Assembly: GCA_963837005.1 (NCBI GenBank)
Contig: CAWIMC010000001.1
Location: 1,736,001-1,800,000, forward strand
From: CALDTK01 sp963837005
Lineage (GTDB): Bacteria > Bacteroidota > Bacteroidia > Chitinophagales > Saprospiraceae
Direction: 5' to 3'
Length of the DNA: 64,000 nt
Each line of letters opens with the position of its first letter. Position 1 is the first letter of the stretch. Made by a program: the position numbers and the translations under genes. The notes beneath the pieces were generated by a model, which was not told where the DNA came from, made no database searches, and was given only the letters and a program-made list of their open reading frames with translations. This document shows positions 17,822 to 27,705 of this stretch, piece after piece.

Positions 17822-18685
17822 CTACTCAATTCGTGCTTCGACCCGGCGGTTGAGGAAGCGACCTTCGGGGGTGGCGTTGTCGGCGATGGGCTCGCGCTCG
17901 CCTTTGCTCCGAACCTCCACTGGCCGTGCGAGTCCGATCTGCTCTAGGTAGCGGGCGACGGCCTCTGCTCGCCACCGACCCAGACTGTCGTTGTGGGCGG
18001 GTTCGGCGCGATCGTCGGTGTGACCGGTGAGCGTAAGTCGCAAGTTGGGCTGGGCGTTGAGGGCGGCGACGAGTTCACCGGCGTACTCGACGAAGGCCTC
18101 GTCGGGTTGCAGCGCCGTAGAATTGGCCGCGAAGCGCAGGCCTCTCAGCGCAAAGGAGTCCACGATCACGTCCTCCCCGTCGGGTACGCCGTCACTGATC
18201 GACTTTGGCACGACCGGCTGGAAGGAGAACATCGGCACCAGCGCATAGGTATCCGTCGCCAGGTAACTCTGTAAGCTCAACCTCTCGGCGGGGACCCCGC
18301 GGGCCTGCAACTCCGCGGCAATGGCGGCGGCCCGGGCGATGCCGAGGTCGGCATACCGACCGTGGCGCTGGCCGTAGCCTTCGCGGGCGAGGACAGGAGC
18401 GTCGATGCGCAGGGCGTAGTCCTGTTCGGCTTTCGCCAAAACCGCCAGGCTGTCGAGCGCTGCCGCGTAGGCAGCGGAAACAGGTAGCGTGGCGGTGCCC
18501 TCGCCGTAGACGCCCCACGCCAAGGTACGGTCGCGCCCATCCGGCATGGCGACCGTGAGCCGCACCGCTGCCGTGGCCGCGAGACTCGTTCGCCCGCACC
18601 AGTGGAGGGTGTCGCAAACGAAGTAATACCTCGCGCCCAGGGCAAAGGGCACGAAAAACAAGAAAGAAAAAAGTAGCGGTTTCAT
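17822..18685 (-). CDS. OmpA-family peptidoglycan-binding lipoprotein or periplasmic protein
   Basis: A signal peptide (MKPLLFSFLFFVPFALGA) precedes an N-terminal domain of unknown type. The C-terminal OmpA domain spans about residues 170-287: LRLTLTGHTDDRAEP, NDSLGRWRAEAVARYLEQ and PEGRFLNRRVEARIE are the expected motifs, with the Asp and Arg that contact diaminopimelate. A second OmpA-like half (IARAAAIAAELQARGVPAER, about 115-135) suggests an internal duplication in which only the C-terminal copy is complete. The dispersed word gives VLAKAEQ at about residue 83. It probably forms an operon with the coiled-coil gene that follows. Confidence 0.85.
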   Translation of the reverse strand: MKPLLFSFLFFVPFALGARYYFVCDTLHWCGRTSLAATAAVRLTVAMPDGRDRTLAWGVYGEGTATLPVSAAYAAALDSLAVLAKAEQDYALRIDAPVLAREGYGQRHGRYADLGIARAAAIAAELQARGVPAERLSLQSYLATDTYALVPMFSFQPVVPKSISDGVPDGEDVIVDSFALRGLRFAANSTALQPDEAFVEYAGELVAALNAQPNLRLTLTGHTDDRAEPAHNDSLGRWRAEAVARYLEQIGLARPVEVRSKGEREPIADNATPEGRFLNRRVEARIE

Positions 18686-18810
18686 AGTCTGCCGACGCGG
18701 CGAGGTGATCGGCCCGAAGGTCGTGCACCCGCCGTGGAGATTAGCGGCAAAGAAAAGGGGCGGCCCCGGGAATAGGCTACGGGTATTCCTGTTGTGCTCT
18801 GCACAGGGAG

Positions 18811-18921
18811 GGCGCTGTGGCTAGTTGGGCGCCGTGGCTAATTGGGCGCTGTGGCTAATTGGGCGCTTTGCTAATTGGGCGCATCGCTTCGCTTGCTAAT
18901 TGGGCGCTACGCTAGTTGGGC
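18811..18921. repeat. CTAATTGGGCGC tandem units (reverse orientation)
   Basis: Six to seven copies of CTA(A/G)TTGGGCGC separated by variable CTGTGG, TTTG or ATCGCTTCGCTTG links. They are the reverse complement of the unit at 12486-12715. Together with 18932-19015 and 19152-19216 they fill the 545-base gap between the OmpA gene and the metalloprotease, which shows no gene. Confidence 0.85.
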
Positions 18922-18931
18922 TATGCTTTCG

Positions 18932-19015
18932 GGCGTGTCGGGTCGTGGGTCGGAGCGGGGGCGGCTTCCGCGCTTCCGCGCGGTACCCCCGCTCCGACCC
19001 ACGACCCGACACGCC
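18932..19015. repeat. Perfect 30-bp inverted repeat with 24-nt loop
   Basis: Arm 18932-18961 (starting GGCGTGTCGGGTCGTGGG) is the exact reverse complement of 18986-19015. The loop 18962-18985 contains GGCTTCCGCGCTTCCGCGCG, which is itself complementary to 19074-19094 further downstream, so two mutually exclusive folds are possible. It is flanked on both sides by the CCCAATTAG units. It may be a mobile-element remnant, a terminator or a structured RNA; nothing in the sequence settles this. Confidence 0.85.
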
Positions 19016-19151
19016 TTCTCGAATACTAAAGCTCCAGAAGGATTTTCGGCGGCGACACCGGAGGGCGGACCCGCGCGGAAGCGCGGAAGCCCCCGCCCCC
19101 CTTTATCGCCGCCAAAAATCTCTTAAGCACTCCAAACTCCTAGAATTGACC

Positions 19152-19216
19152 GCCCCCAATTAGCGCAGCGCCCCATCTAGGCGAAGCCGCCCAATTAGCA
19201 AGCCGCCCAATTAGGC
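19152..19216. repeat. CCCAATTAG tandem units (forward orientation)
   Basis: Four units (CCCAATTAGCGCAGCG, CCCATCTAGGCGAAGCCG, CCCAATTAGCAAGCCG, CCCAATTAGGCCAAAGG) in the opposite orientation to those at 18811-18921, so the two arrays bracket the long hairpin as inverted copies. Confidence 0.8.
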
Positions 19217-19231
19217 CAAAGGCCACCCTTT

Positions 19232-21593
19232 CTATATCGGGCTCCCATCAGGAATCTTCGCCGCCGGGATCATCTCGTAGCTGCTCGGGTCCTGCCGCCA
19301 CTGGCGGTAGCGCATGATGAGCTGGCTCTTGAGGGCTTTGTCGGCGCGACGCACGCGTCCGCTCGTCGCAATTTGTTGCGCCAGCCGCTGCCCGAAGGCG
19401 CGTGTGGCGGCACTCGTACGGCGATCGTTGGCGAGGGCCATGGCGTGTTCGAAGAGGCGCGCGGCCACGATGGCCCGATAAGCATTAGCACTCGGGCGTT
19501 CGGAGAGGCTCGAGATGGCCCGCTCGAGGGTTTTGGCGAAAGCCTTCGCCTCCAAACCTTCGTCGCGGCTCTCCTGCGCCAAGAGGCGGGTCACGCGCTC
19601 GGCGTTGAGCAACAGCCCAACCGTCAGGTCGACGCTCGCCTCGGCTGCGGCCCAGGGGTCGAACGTCACCCCGGTGTAGCTCGCGAACTGCTCGCGGCCG
19701 CGTGGGTACCCCGGCGGGCGCGGCGGCACCAACGAGGTCACCGGCGCGGGTACCGCCAGGAAGTCGGGGCTGAGCGTCGCGACGAGCGCATTGAGCGCCA
19801 TCAACTGGCGAATCTCGCTGGCGGGTTTGACGAGCGGCGGTTCTGCCTCATTCACGCTGTAGACGTAGTCCACCCCGGCAACGGTTTTGGCGGCAGCCTC
19901 CACCTGGTAGCGGTGCATCAGGTACACCGGCACGAACACGTCCTCCAGCTCGGCGAGGGCACGGCCGGGGGCGAGGTTCTGACTGCCGAAGTTGTCGAGC
20001 GCCACGGCCCGCAATTTGCTAATCCGATCGAGTTCGCGAGTGGCGTCCGCGCCACCGTCCCAGAGGTGCGCCTGCGTACTCGAGCTCCCCTCCGGGCGCG
20101 CGGCCTCGTCGCTGAGGTAGCGCAGGTCGCGCTCGTGATTCTCGGCGAGGATAGCCCGGAGGCCTTCGTTTTCTCGGCTTCCGCCAAAACGCTCGTAGCC
20201 GTAGCGGATCGCCTGCTTGTCCCAGGCCCCGATGCCCACGGCGTAGGCGCTGTCGAGCGAGATGGTGGAAGTACGCCGCGTCTTACCCTCGAGGATGATG
20301 TACGGGTGGGGGTAGTCCATCACCGACGTGCGCCCGTTGGTGCTCGCGGCGTAGTTGTGCGCCAGGCCCAGCGTGTGGCCGACCTCGTGCGCCGCCAGTT
20401 GCCGCAGCGCGCGAGTGCGAACTCCAGCAGTCGTGGATCGGCTCGCCGTCCTTGTCGTAAGCGTCGATGAGGCCCTGGGCGATGAGGTAGTCCTGCCGCA
20501 CGCGCAAACTGCCGAGGCTCACGTGCCCCTTCAGGATCTCGCCGGTGCGCGGGTCGGTGACGCTCGCGCCGTAGCTCCAGCCCCGCGTCGATCGGTGCAC
20601 CCACTGGATGACGTTGTAGCGCACGTCGAGGGGGTCTACGCCTTCCGGCAAAACCTCAACCCTGAAAGCATCCGGGAAGCCCGCCGCCGCAAAGGCGTCC
20701 GCCCACCAACTCGCCCCCTCGATCAGGGCCGAACGCACCGGCTCGGGCGCACCGCGGTCGACGTAGTACACGAGGGTCTCACCGGGGGCCAACCGGTGGC
20801 GTCGGATGTAGCGCGTCACGAGTGACTCCCCGATCGGCGTGGCGTAGTCCGCGAAACTCAGCGGGAAGTAGCCTGAGCGCGGATCGAAGGCCCGCGGCTC
20901 GTACCCAGGCTCCGGGAGCGCTACGAAACTGTGGTGCTGCCGGGTCGTGACGGCGTCGGGCGTCGGCGCCACCGAGCGTAGTTCGCGGCCCTTGGCCTCG
21001 CCGACCAGCGTGATCGTTGCTTCGAATTCGGTGTTGCGCGGGAAGTTGCGCGTCCGCTCGAGGTACAGCGCGGATCGCAGCGGGTCGACTTTGAAGGTCC
21101 CTTGCTCGTTTTGCGAAAGCGTTTTCGCGACCCCGTGCGCGTCCTGCATCAGAAATGGCGCTATATCGATCAACACACTCGAGTCCATCCGCGTATGCAG
21201 GATCGGGAAGCCCCACAGCACCGACTCCGCGAAGGCCTCGGCCACACTCGCGCGCTCGGCGACATTATCGGAAGTAGCGCGGTAGTCGAGGTTCGGCTGT
21301 ACCATCAGCAGCTTTTTCCCGGCCCGCTGGAAGCGCACCAGTCGTGTGTCCCCGAGCTGCCCACGATCGAGGCCGAGGTCGTTCGAGCCGACGCCCGAGG
21401 CCAGCGACTCGACGTAGATGAAGTCGCCGAGGTCCGGACGGACCTCTACCAGTATCCGGTCCTTTCCTGCGTCGTAGTAGTATGGCAGGAAACCGTCGGT
21501 ACGGGTGAGCCCCCCGGTGAGGGAGTCGGGGATTTGGGCCGCGACTTCGGTTGCTGTGACGGCGAAAACGAGCATGTAGACTAGGTGGCGCAT
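19232..21593 (-). pseudogene. Secreted zinc metalloprotease (DUF5117/DUF4953-type), frameshifted
   Basis: A signal peptide (residues 1-20, ending VAAQ) precedes the N-terminal domain (DGFLPYYYDAGKDRILVEV, LDYRATSDNVAERASVAEAF) and the protease domain of the large Bacteroidota metalloproteases. The zinc site reads HEVGHTLGLAHN followed by NGRTSVMDYPHPYI. Around 20425-20440 a single-base shift separates GEPIHDCW from RALRQLAAHEVGH, so as written the active site is out of frame with the N-terminus. If the indel is a sequencing error the enzyme is complete (about 785 residues). The dispersed word occurs three times, giving FAKT, FGGS and LPEG. Confidence 0.85.
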
Positions 21594-21679
21594 AGGCGAT
21601 CATGTTTAGCTGCCACAACCCTTGGTCGAAAGCAGTTGTGCCAAAAATGCGCGATAATCACGGCCTCCCCGTACCGCTG

Positions 21680-21712
21680 TTACATTTTTATTAGCCCTTT
21701 AACTTTATTGCG
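21680..21712 (+). promoter_or_regulatory. AT-rich probable promoter
   Basis: A sharp AT-rich stretch (ACATTTTTATTAGCCC, then TAACTTTA) in a GC-rich background, 50-80 bases before the DUF427 start. TAACTTTA differs by one base from the Bacteroidota -7 element TAnnTTTG. There is no clear -33 TTTG. Confidence 0.35.
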
Positions 21713-21761
21713 GACCCATCCTCCCACCAAACCATCATCCCATCCTCCCATCTCCTTTACC

Positions 21762-22040
21762 ATGAAAGCCACCTACAAAGACCAACTCCTCGCCGAATCC
21801 GACGACACCGTCGTGGTCGAGGGCAACCACTACTTCCCCGCCGACAGCCTCGTCGAAGAGCGTTTTAGCGAAAGCGAACACACCTCCTACTGCGGTTGGA
21901 AGGGCGACGCCAAGTACTACAACGTCGAGGTAGATGGCGAGACGAACGCGAACGCGGCCTGGTATTATCCGGAGCCGTTTGAGAAGGCGCAGAACATCAA
22001 GGGTCGCGTGGCCTTCTGGAAGGGCGTGAAGGTGGGGTAG
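21762..22040 (+). CDS. DUF427 domain protein
   Basis: The 92-residue product matches the DUF427 family throughout: LLAESDDTVVVEGNHYFP, TSYCGWKGDAKYYNV and NAAWYYPEPFEKAQNIKGRV. The biochemical role of the family is not established. The ATG at 21762 starts exactly at the conserved MKATYKDQ; the longer frame upstream is leader. A near-match to the dispersed word (GTTTTAGCGAAAGC, 21862-21875) encodes RFSES. The gene is followed closely by a small acetyltransferase gene. Confidence 0.88.
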   Translation: MKATYKDQLLAESDDTVVVEGNHYFPADSLVEERFSESEHTSYCGWKGDAKYYNVEVDGETNANAAWYYPEPFEKAQNIKGRVAFWKGVKVG

Positions 22041-22042
22041 AA

Positions 22043-22075
22043 CATGTCGTGAGAAGCAGTGGTTTTCACGACATG
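22043..22075 (+). promoter_or_regulatory. Hairpin enclosing the start codon of the next gene
   Basis: CATGTCGTGA (22043-22052) pairs perfectly with TCACGACATG (22066-22075), whose last three bases are the ATG of the acetyltransferase gene. The stem would hide that start codon in the mRNA unless it is melted, for instance by ribosomes finishing the DUF427 gene two bases upstream. Translational coupling is an inference. Confidence 0.5.
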
Positions 22076-22396
22076 CCTACCCAAGACTCCCCGACGCACT
22101 ACGTCCAGCACCAAGAATCCAACGGCCGCGGCCAGTTCCACATCGGCGCCGATGCCGAGCGCCCGAAGGCGGCCATGATGTACCACCGCTGGAACAACGG
22201 CTCGACGGTCAACGTCGACCACACCGAGGTGAGCGAGGAACTCCGCGGACAGGATGTCGGGCTCTACCTCCTGAAGGACCTCGTGCAGTGGGCCCGGGAG
22301 CAACATTTGAAGGTCAGCGCAACCTGCCCCTTCGCCGTCGAGATGTTCGATCGCCACGCGGAGCTGGGGGACGTGCACGTGGCCTACGAAGGATAG
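22073..22396 (+). CDS. YidJ-type GCN5-related N-acetyltransferase
   Basis: The 107-residue product has the hallmarks of the short GNAT family (Acetyltransf_CG): VNVDHTEVSEELRGQDVGLYLL, where the RGQxxGxxL loop binds acetyl-CoA, then the Cys/Pro end KVSATCPFAVEMFDRH. The substrate is unknown. ATG 22073 is favoured; an in-frame GTG at 22049 would avoid the hairpin and add eight residues. It follows the DUF427 gene on the same strand. Confidence 0.85.
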   Translation: MPTQDSPTHYVQHQESNGRGQFHIGADAERPKAAMMYHRWNNGSTVNVDHTEVSEELRGQDVGLYLLKDLVQWAREQHLKVSATCPFAVEMFDRHAELGDVHVAYEG

Positions 22397-22397
22397 A

Positions 22398-22503
22398 GAA
22401 CGCGATAGACGCAAAGGACCGCGACGGGGGCGCTAAGCACTAGACGTAATCTTCCCCCGCCCCTTGCGAGACTTCGCGTCCATCGCGTTTTATTCTCGTC
22501 TTA
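22398..22503. repeat. REP-like inverted element GAACGCGATAGACGC
   Basis: GAACGCGATAGACGCAAAGG near 22400 is followed by an imperfect inverted copy (CTTCGCGTCCATCGCGTTTTATTC near 22473-22496). The same element returns after the PhyH gene at 23311-23408, so copies bracket that gene. Confidence 0.65.
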
Positions 22504-22513
22504 AATTGTCGGC

Positions 22514-23308
22514 ATGTTCGACACCGCCTACCAACTGTCCGACGCTCAAATTTCGGACTTTCGTCAAAACGGTCACCTCCTTCTCCGAGGGGTTGCCGAG
22601 CCGGCCACGATTGCCGAGTACCAACCCCTCATTCATGCCGCCAGCGCCCGCTTCAACACCGAGCAGCGCGCTATGGCCGACCGCGACACCTACGGCAAAG
22701 CCTTCCTCCAAATCATGAACCTCTGGCGCCGCGACGAGAAGGTGGCGGAGTTCGTGCTCGCCAAACGCTTTGCCGGGATTGCCGCTCGACTGCTGGGCGT
22801 GGAGCGCGTGCGCCTCTACCACGACCAGGCCCTCTACAAGGAGCCCGGCGGCGGTATCACGCCCTGGCACCAGGACCAGTACTACTGGCCGCTCGACACT
22901 ACCGACACCATCACCATGTGGATGCCGCTGGTCGACATCACGCGCGACATGGGGATGCTCGACTTCGCGAGCGGCAGTCAGGCCGACGGCAGCATCACCA
23001 ACACCGCCATCTCGGATGACTCGGAGCGCGTCTTTGAAGACTACGTCACCCGCCAGGGCTACCGCATGACGGAGCAAAGCGCCATGCAGGCCGGAGACGC
23101 CACCTTTCATCAGGGCTGGACCATCCACCGCGCCGGGGCCAACAGCAGTCCCGACACCACCCGCGAGGTCATCACGGTGATCTACTTCGCCGACGGCGCT
23201 AGGGTCACGGAGCCGGTGAATGAGCACCAGGAGAATGATCGACAGACGTGGCTGGCCGGGCTGGAGGTTGGGGCAGTGGCGGCGAGTGAGTTGAATCCGG
23301 TGGTGTGA
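22514..23308 (+). CDS. Phytanoyl-CoA dioxygenase family protein (PhyH)
   Basis: An Fe(II)/2-oxoglutarate oxygenase of 264 residues. The iron ligands are seen as HQD in GITPWHQDQYYWPL (about residue 120) and the distal His in FHQGWTIHRAGANSS (about residue 200). ARG and Ser/Thr after the distal His fit 2-oxoglutarate binding. Family members hydroxylate small molecules, lipids or ectoine-like substrates; the substrate here cannot be named. The dispersed word near the N-terminus encodes DFRQN. Confidence 0.9.
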   Translation: MFDTAYQLSDAQISDFRQNGHLLLRGVAEPATIAEYQPLIHAASARFNTEQRAMADRDTYGKAFLQIMNLWRRDEKVAEFVLAKRFAGIAARLLGVERVRLYHDQALYKEPGGGITPWHQDQYYWPLDTTDTITMWMPLVDITRDMGMLDFASGSQADGSITNTAISDDSERVFEDYVTRQGYRMTEQSAMQAGDATFHQGWTIHRAGANSSPDTTREVITVIYFADGARVTEPVNEHQENDRQTWLAGLEVGAVAASELNPVV

Positions 23309-25101
23309 AATAGAACGCGATAGACGCGATGGTCCGCGACAGGATCGCAAAGAGCGGGGCGTACTCTCCTTGCGTTCCTTTGCGGAGCTTTGCGTCTATT
23401 GCGTTCTATCAAAGCCCCGGGCCCGGCAGCGCGCCCCCGCAAATCCTCCCACGCACTCCCGACCTCGATCAACATCGGCTCCGACCAGGCGGGACCAAAA
23501 AAGCTCAGCCCTACCGGCAGCCCATCGATCTGACCCATCGGTACGGTGAGGTTAGGATAGCCAGCCACGGCTGCGGGCGTACTCGAGCTGATCGAGAAGT
23601 TGTCACCGTTGACGGCATCAATCTTCCAGGCTGGTCCACCCGTCGGCGCTATAATCACGTCGAGTTCGTACTTGGCGACGACGCGGTCGATACCCTCCTC
23701 GCCGAAGATCTTGGTGGCCTCCTCGCGGGCATCACGGTACGCTTTCGTCCCGAGGGAGCCTTGCCGGTTGGCGCGGCGGAGCAACTCGTGGTCGTAGCTC
23801 GCCATGTCTTCGGCGGTCGTGTCCACCTGGGCTACGATGCTGGCCAGCGACCCATAGCTAGCGTCTGGCAGCGAGCGCAGGTACGTGTTGAGGCCATCTT
23901 TAAACTCGTACAAGAGAATGTCCATCGTCCGCGAGCCAGCCTTTCGGGTGGTGAGCTGATTGATCTCGATGACGGTCGCCCCAGCGGCCTCCAGTTGTCG
24001 GATGGTTTGGTACACGAGCGTATCGACGCGGTAATGCTCGCCCATGGGTGCCATGTACAGGCCAATACGCTTACCCTTGAGGGCATCCTTCTTGGCGAGC
24101 GACTTGCGGTAGTCGCGCTCTGCATAGCCAGCGGCTGCGGCGGTGTAGCGATCTGCCGGGTCGACGCCCTGCATCACCGTGAGGGCAATGGCGGCGTCCC
24201 GTACGGAGCGCGTCATCGGGCCGGGCGTGTCCTGGCTCTCGGAGATCGGGATGATCCCGCGGCGCGAGAGCAGTCCGACGGTGGGTTTGAGGCCGACGAT
24301 GCCGTTGGCGTGACTCGGACACACGATCGAGCCGTTGGTCTCGGTCCCGATGGCCAGGGGCGCGTACCCGGCCGCGACCGCTACCCCACTCCCGGCGCTC
24401 GAGCCGCAGGGACTGCGCGTGATATCGTAGGGATTGGCGGTCTGCCCGCCGACGCCCGACTGTCCGCTCGACGAGAAGCTGGAGTGGAAGTTGGCCCACT
24501 CGCTGAGGTTGGTTTTGCCGAGGATGATGGCCCCGGCGGCGCGAAGCTTCTCGACGATGGCGGCGTCGCGGTCGGGGCGGTTGTCGGCCAGCACGCGGGC
24601 CCCGGCCGTGGTGGCGAGGCTACCGGCCATCTCGATGTTGTCCTTGATGTAGACCGGCACCCCGTGGAGCGGTCCAGCACTCTGCATCAGCTTCGTGAGA
24701 CTATCGATGCGGGCGGCTTGTTTGAGGGCCGTCGGGTCGAAGGCGATGACGGCGTGGAGGCCGAGTTCGAGGACGGCGGCCTTGGCGAGCAGTGCCGTGA
24801 CGACCTGCGTGGCGGTGACCTCCTGGCTCAGGTATGCCAGCTGCAGGATGCGGATGTCGAGCTGGCTCGGGTCTACATCGGAGAGGTCGAAGGCCGCCAG
24901 GTCGATGTCGGGGAGCTTCGCCCCGGGCGTCATGTCGATGTCTGGCAGGTTCAAGCCGGAGAGATCGGGCACGCGCCCGTCGGCGATCGCAGCTGCGGCA
25001 GCCGCGGTGGCGGGATCGTCGGGGGTTTTGGCGCAAGCTGCACTAAAAAGCAGGCCGGCGATTGCGACGAGGCGACACGCGTTGGAGATACGAGGCTTCA
25101 T
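23182..25101 (-). CDS. Lipoprotein amidase (amidase signature family)
   Basis: A lipobox (LLFSAAC) marks a lipoprotein. The Ser-cisSer-Lys triad is present: Lys in PVYIKDNIE, and the Ser residues in SPCGSSAGSGVAVAAGYAPL and GTETNGSI. The enzyme hydrolyses an unknown amide. Family homology ends near GSAWEDLRG (about 23430). Beyond that the frame runs through the terminator hairpin and 127 bases into the antisense of the PhyH gene, coding Arg/Ser-rich nonsense. In the next frame a TGA follows at about 23411 (GALPGPGL, then stop), so one extra G in a G5 run near 23434 probably removed the stop. The true end is likely 23411. The region before the catalytic core (about residues 40-80) has Asp/Leu repeats. 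Confidence 0.88.
   Translation of the reverse strand: MKPRISNACRLVAIAGLLFSAACAKTPDDPATAAAAAAIADGRVPDLSGLNLPDIDMTPGAKLPDIDLAAFDLSDVDPSQLDIRILQLAYLSQEVTATQVVTALLAKAAVLELGLHAVIAFDPTALKQAARIDSLTKLMQSAGPLHGVPVYIKDNIEMAGSLATTAGARVLADNRPDRDAAIVEKLRAAGAIILGKTNLSEWANFHSSFSSSGQSGVGGQTANPYDITRSPCGSSAGSGVAVAAGYAPLAIGTETNGSIVCPSHANGIVGLKPTVGLLSRRGIIPISESQDTPGPMTRSVRDAAIALTVMQGVDPADRYTAAAAGYAERDYRKSLAKKDALKGKRIGLYMAPMGEHYRVDTLVYQTIRQLEAAGATVIEINQLTTRKAGSRTMDILLYEFKDGLNTYLRSLPDASYGSLASIVAQVDTTAEDMASYDHELLRRANRQGSLGTKAYRDAREEATKIFGEEGIDRVVAKYELDVIIAPTGGPAWKIDAVNGDNFSISSSTPAAVAGYPNLTVPMGQIDGLPVGLSFFGPAWSEPMLIEVGSAWEDLRGRAAGPGALIERNRRKAPQRNARRVRPALCDPVADHRVYRVLFHTTGFNSLAATAPTSSPASHVCRSFSWCSFTGSVTLAPSAK
23311..23408. 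terminator. Bidirectional hairpin between convergent genes
   Basis: TAGAACGCGATAGACGC (23311-23327) pairs with GCGTCTATTGCGTTCTA (23392-23408), 16 of 17 positions. It lies between the end of the PhyH gene and the natural end of the convergent amidase, so it probably terminates both. It is a second copy of the element at 22398-22503. Confidence 0.6.
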
Positions 25102-25126
25102 AGCGCGTGAAGTAAATACCGCCGCG

Positions 25127-27527
25127 CTACTGGTGGATCAACACGCGACTGCTTCCGTCGACGCTCAGTACGTACATGCCGGCCGGCAGCGGCTGCAAGG
25201 GCCGGGTCACGTAGCGGCCGTCGGCTACTTCGGTGACGGGAGCCAGGGCGTGGGTGCGGCCGAGGGCATCCGACAGCGAGACGCCTTTCGGCAAAACGGG
25301 CGTCGAGAAATAGATGGCGTCTGTGAAGGGGTTGGTGACCGAGAGTAAGTTCGGGCGGGCGCGTTCGCGGACGGAGGAGGACTTCGTGCCGATCATGGCG
25401 ACCGCGTTGTAGCGGGGGTTGTTGTTGAGCCCCACAGGGTAGGCGAAGAGACCGGGGCGGACGGAGCCCGCCAACAACCAGGAGAAGGTTGTTCTGTATG
25501 GCGCCGCCACCGCCACGAAAACGGAATCAGTGACCTCCTGAGCTTCAATGTCGAAAGCGAGCATGCCTACCGAAGCGTTCTCGGGCTGAGTAGCGATTGC
25601 TTTGGCCGCTTTGAAGAGGACGGCACTGCCCGAGACGGAGAAACTTTCAACAAACACGCTTCTCGGGACAGGCAAACGGATTTCGGGGACGAAAGACAGT
25701 TCGGGCTGAGTGACGAAGTGAAGCGAATCTCGATCGCTCTCCGTCGGGCTAGCTAGCCTCAGTAATAAACGGCCATCAGGAAGAAATTGGCCGTACTGAG
25801 TATATCCAGGTCTAAGGAAACTACCAGCGTACGAGTTTACCACCTCACCTTCCTTGAAAATCTGCACTTCGTACCCTATATCGAATGGTACGTAGGAGTT
25901 TATAGCGGTGATCAAAAGTGATCTACCATCAATAGTTTTACTATAGCTCAGGACCCCAGAAAGGCCGGTTCTTCGATTAGTTCGATCTTGATTTCTTACT
26001 GGCGTCTCTTCGATTAGACCTCCGAGGCTATCTAGTAAGTAGATCGTTTCTTCTCCAAACGACCGGTTCATGTAGAAGGCCCGTCCTCCACCTTCCCACG
26101 GGTCGAGCTTGCGTGTATACAAGAGCGTACCAAGCAATTCTCGCTCGGCAATCACTTCTCTATCTCTAATCGTTAGTACAGTTACTTTCCGGATCCCCCT
26201 TGAATCGTCACTACGGATCGTACAGGAGAGGTAGCCATCAGACTCGGCAGCTGGTGCGAAGTTATCAATTTTTGAGCCATCGGGGAAACCAGAAAGTTTG
26301 AGGTAGGGCTCTTTGCTCCCATCTGGGTTAATCTTAATCACCGACAGATGGCCTACTTGCACCGCCAGCACACTACCATCTAGCTGCTGTAGTGTAGACG
26401 AAATCGGGTAGTCTAGCTCACCCAAAGTCGGCAGGGCTGCACACACAGGAAACGCAGCCCCTGCTGGGAGGAATGGCAAGACCATACTTTGTGTACCTGC
26501 GGGGCTTTCGATCGAACGATAATCGTACAGACCCTTGCCGCCGGGATAGGCTCGGTTAGGCAAGTCGTTTAGGTCAAAGCCACGTAGGGTCGACACGACT
26601 CTCCGCCCCAGCGCGCCACTCAGGCTGCGAACCTCTAAAGTCACGTCACCGAAGAAGACTTCGGCATAAGCTATAGAATCTAGGCCCCAGGAGTAAGCCT
26701 GGGTGACGCGAGAGGAAATCGGAGATGGCACAGACGAAATCGTATACGAGACTCCGTCGTACTTTACAGTATACTGGATGGATGTAGTTGGGTTGCTTGG
26801 ATCATCCACGAAAAACTGTGCACCTCCGTTGAATGGCACTCCCGCCCGAAGGTCGGAGTTTAAGCCTAAATTATTGGAGCTTAAATAGAAAGACTTAGTA
26901 TCTGGTCGCAGCGAAGTGAAATATAAATGACTAAGATGGATTAATATAATATCTTGCCCCACGCGATGGATAGTCGAAGGCACGCCGCTGAGATTGTTCG
27001 TCTCCTCGCGCTTGAGTAGCACCCCGGCACGGTCGTAGATGTCCAATACGGCATTGATACGCAGGATCGGTGGAAAATCGGACGAGGATGTATCCACTCG
27101 CGTCGGCGTAAAGGCCTCTGAACGTTGGCGGTCCCGCCTTCGCATCGGTCAGCGAGACCGTGCCGAGCAGATCACCTGTGGGCGTAAACTGATATACCGT
27201 AACCGTGTCGGTACTCCGCAGACTCTGCACGAAGAGATCGACGCCGGCACCGTGAGCGTGAAGCGAGCCGGTAGAGATACGGTTGGCCAATTCACGATCG
27301 AGATTTTTACTCCAAAGCTCGGTCCCGGTCGCGGAGAAGTGCTTCATCGTTGTGCTCTCCTTCATCGCACTTACGGTGTACACGCTTCCGTCCGGACCGA
27401 CAGCGGCACTCCTTAGGTCACACTGCCGGAAGTCGGGCGCCACCCGGTACACCGTCGGGACTTGCGCATAGATGAGGGTAGCTGTCGCGAGTACACAAGC
27501 GGTCAGTAGGGAGGAAAGTAGTCTCAT
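25127..27527 (-). pseudogene. T9SS type A sorted secreted protein, frameshifted
   Basis: The ATG at 27527 begins a signal peptide (MRLLSSLLTACVLATATLIYAQ). The N-terminal part (VGPDGSVYTVSAM, ATGTELWSKN) looks like beta-propeller blades. At about 27070 the frame breaks between GYILVRFSTD and ILRINAVLDIYD, explained by one base. The downstream frame continues blade-like repeats to a type A T9SS domain (NPFTDAIYF, GVSLSDALGRTHAL, PAGMYVLSVDGSSRVLI). GC content dips in 25.7-27.0 kb relative to neighbours, hinting at acquisition or relaxed selection. The specific function is unknown. Confidence 0.78.
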
Positions 27528-27664
27528 AAATTGTCGGTTGGTCCGTCGCACCGCAGCGCTATTGCGCTAAGCCGGATGTCGCAAGGACAGCCAAATATCA
27601 CCTCAAAAGGGGGTTGCTCGCACGCCCCGAACAATCCGCGTACGTCGGGATCATTGCGCGACGC

Positions 27665-27678
27665 GTTTTGGCGAAAGC
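27665..27678 (+). repeat. Intergenic copy of the dispersed word GTTTTGGCGAAAGC
   Basis: An exact 14-base copy lies 28 bases before the hisB start, outside any gene, so it is not maintained by protein coding. It is one of 41 exact matches to GTTTTGNCGRAAG in the window; the other intergenic ones are listed separately. Confidence 0.9.
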
Positions 27679-27705
27679 CGCCTACCCCACCCCATCTTCA
27701 CCCCC

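Noticed and set aside
23329..25110. Plus-strand frame of 593 codons over the amidase
   Set aside because: Mirror of the amidase, whose catalytic motifs are complete on the minus strand.
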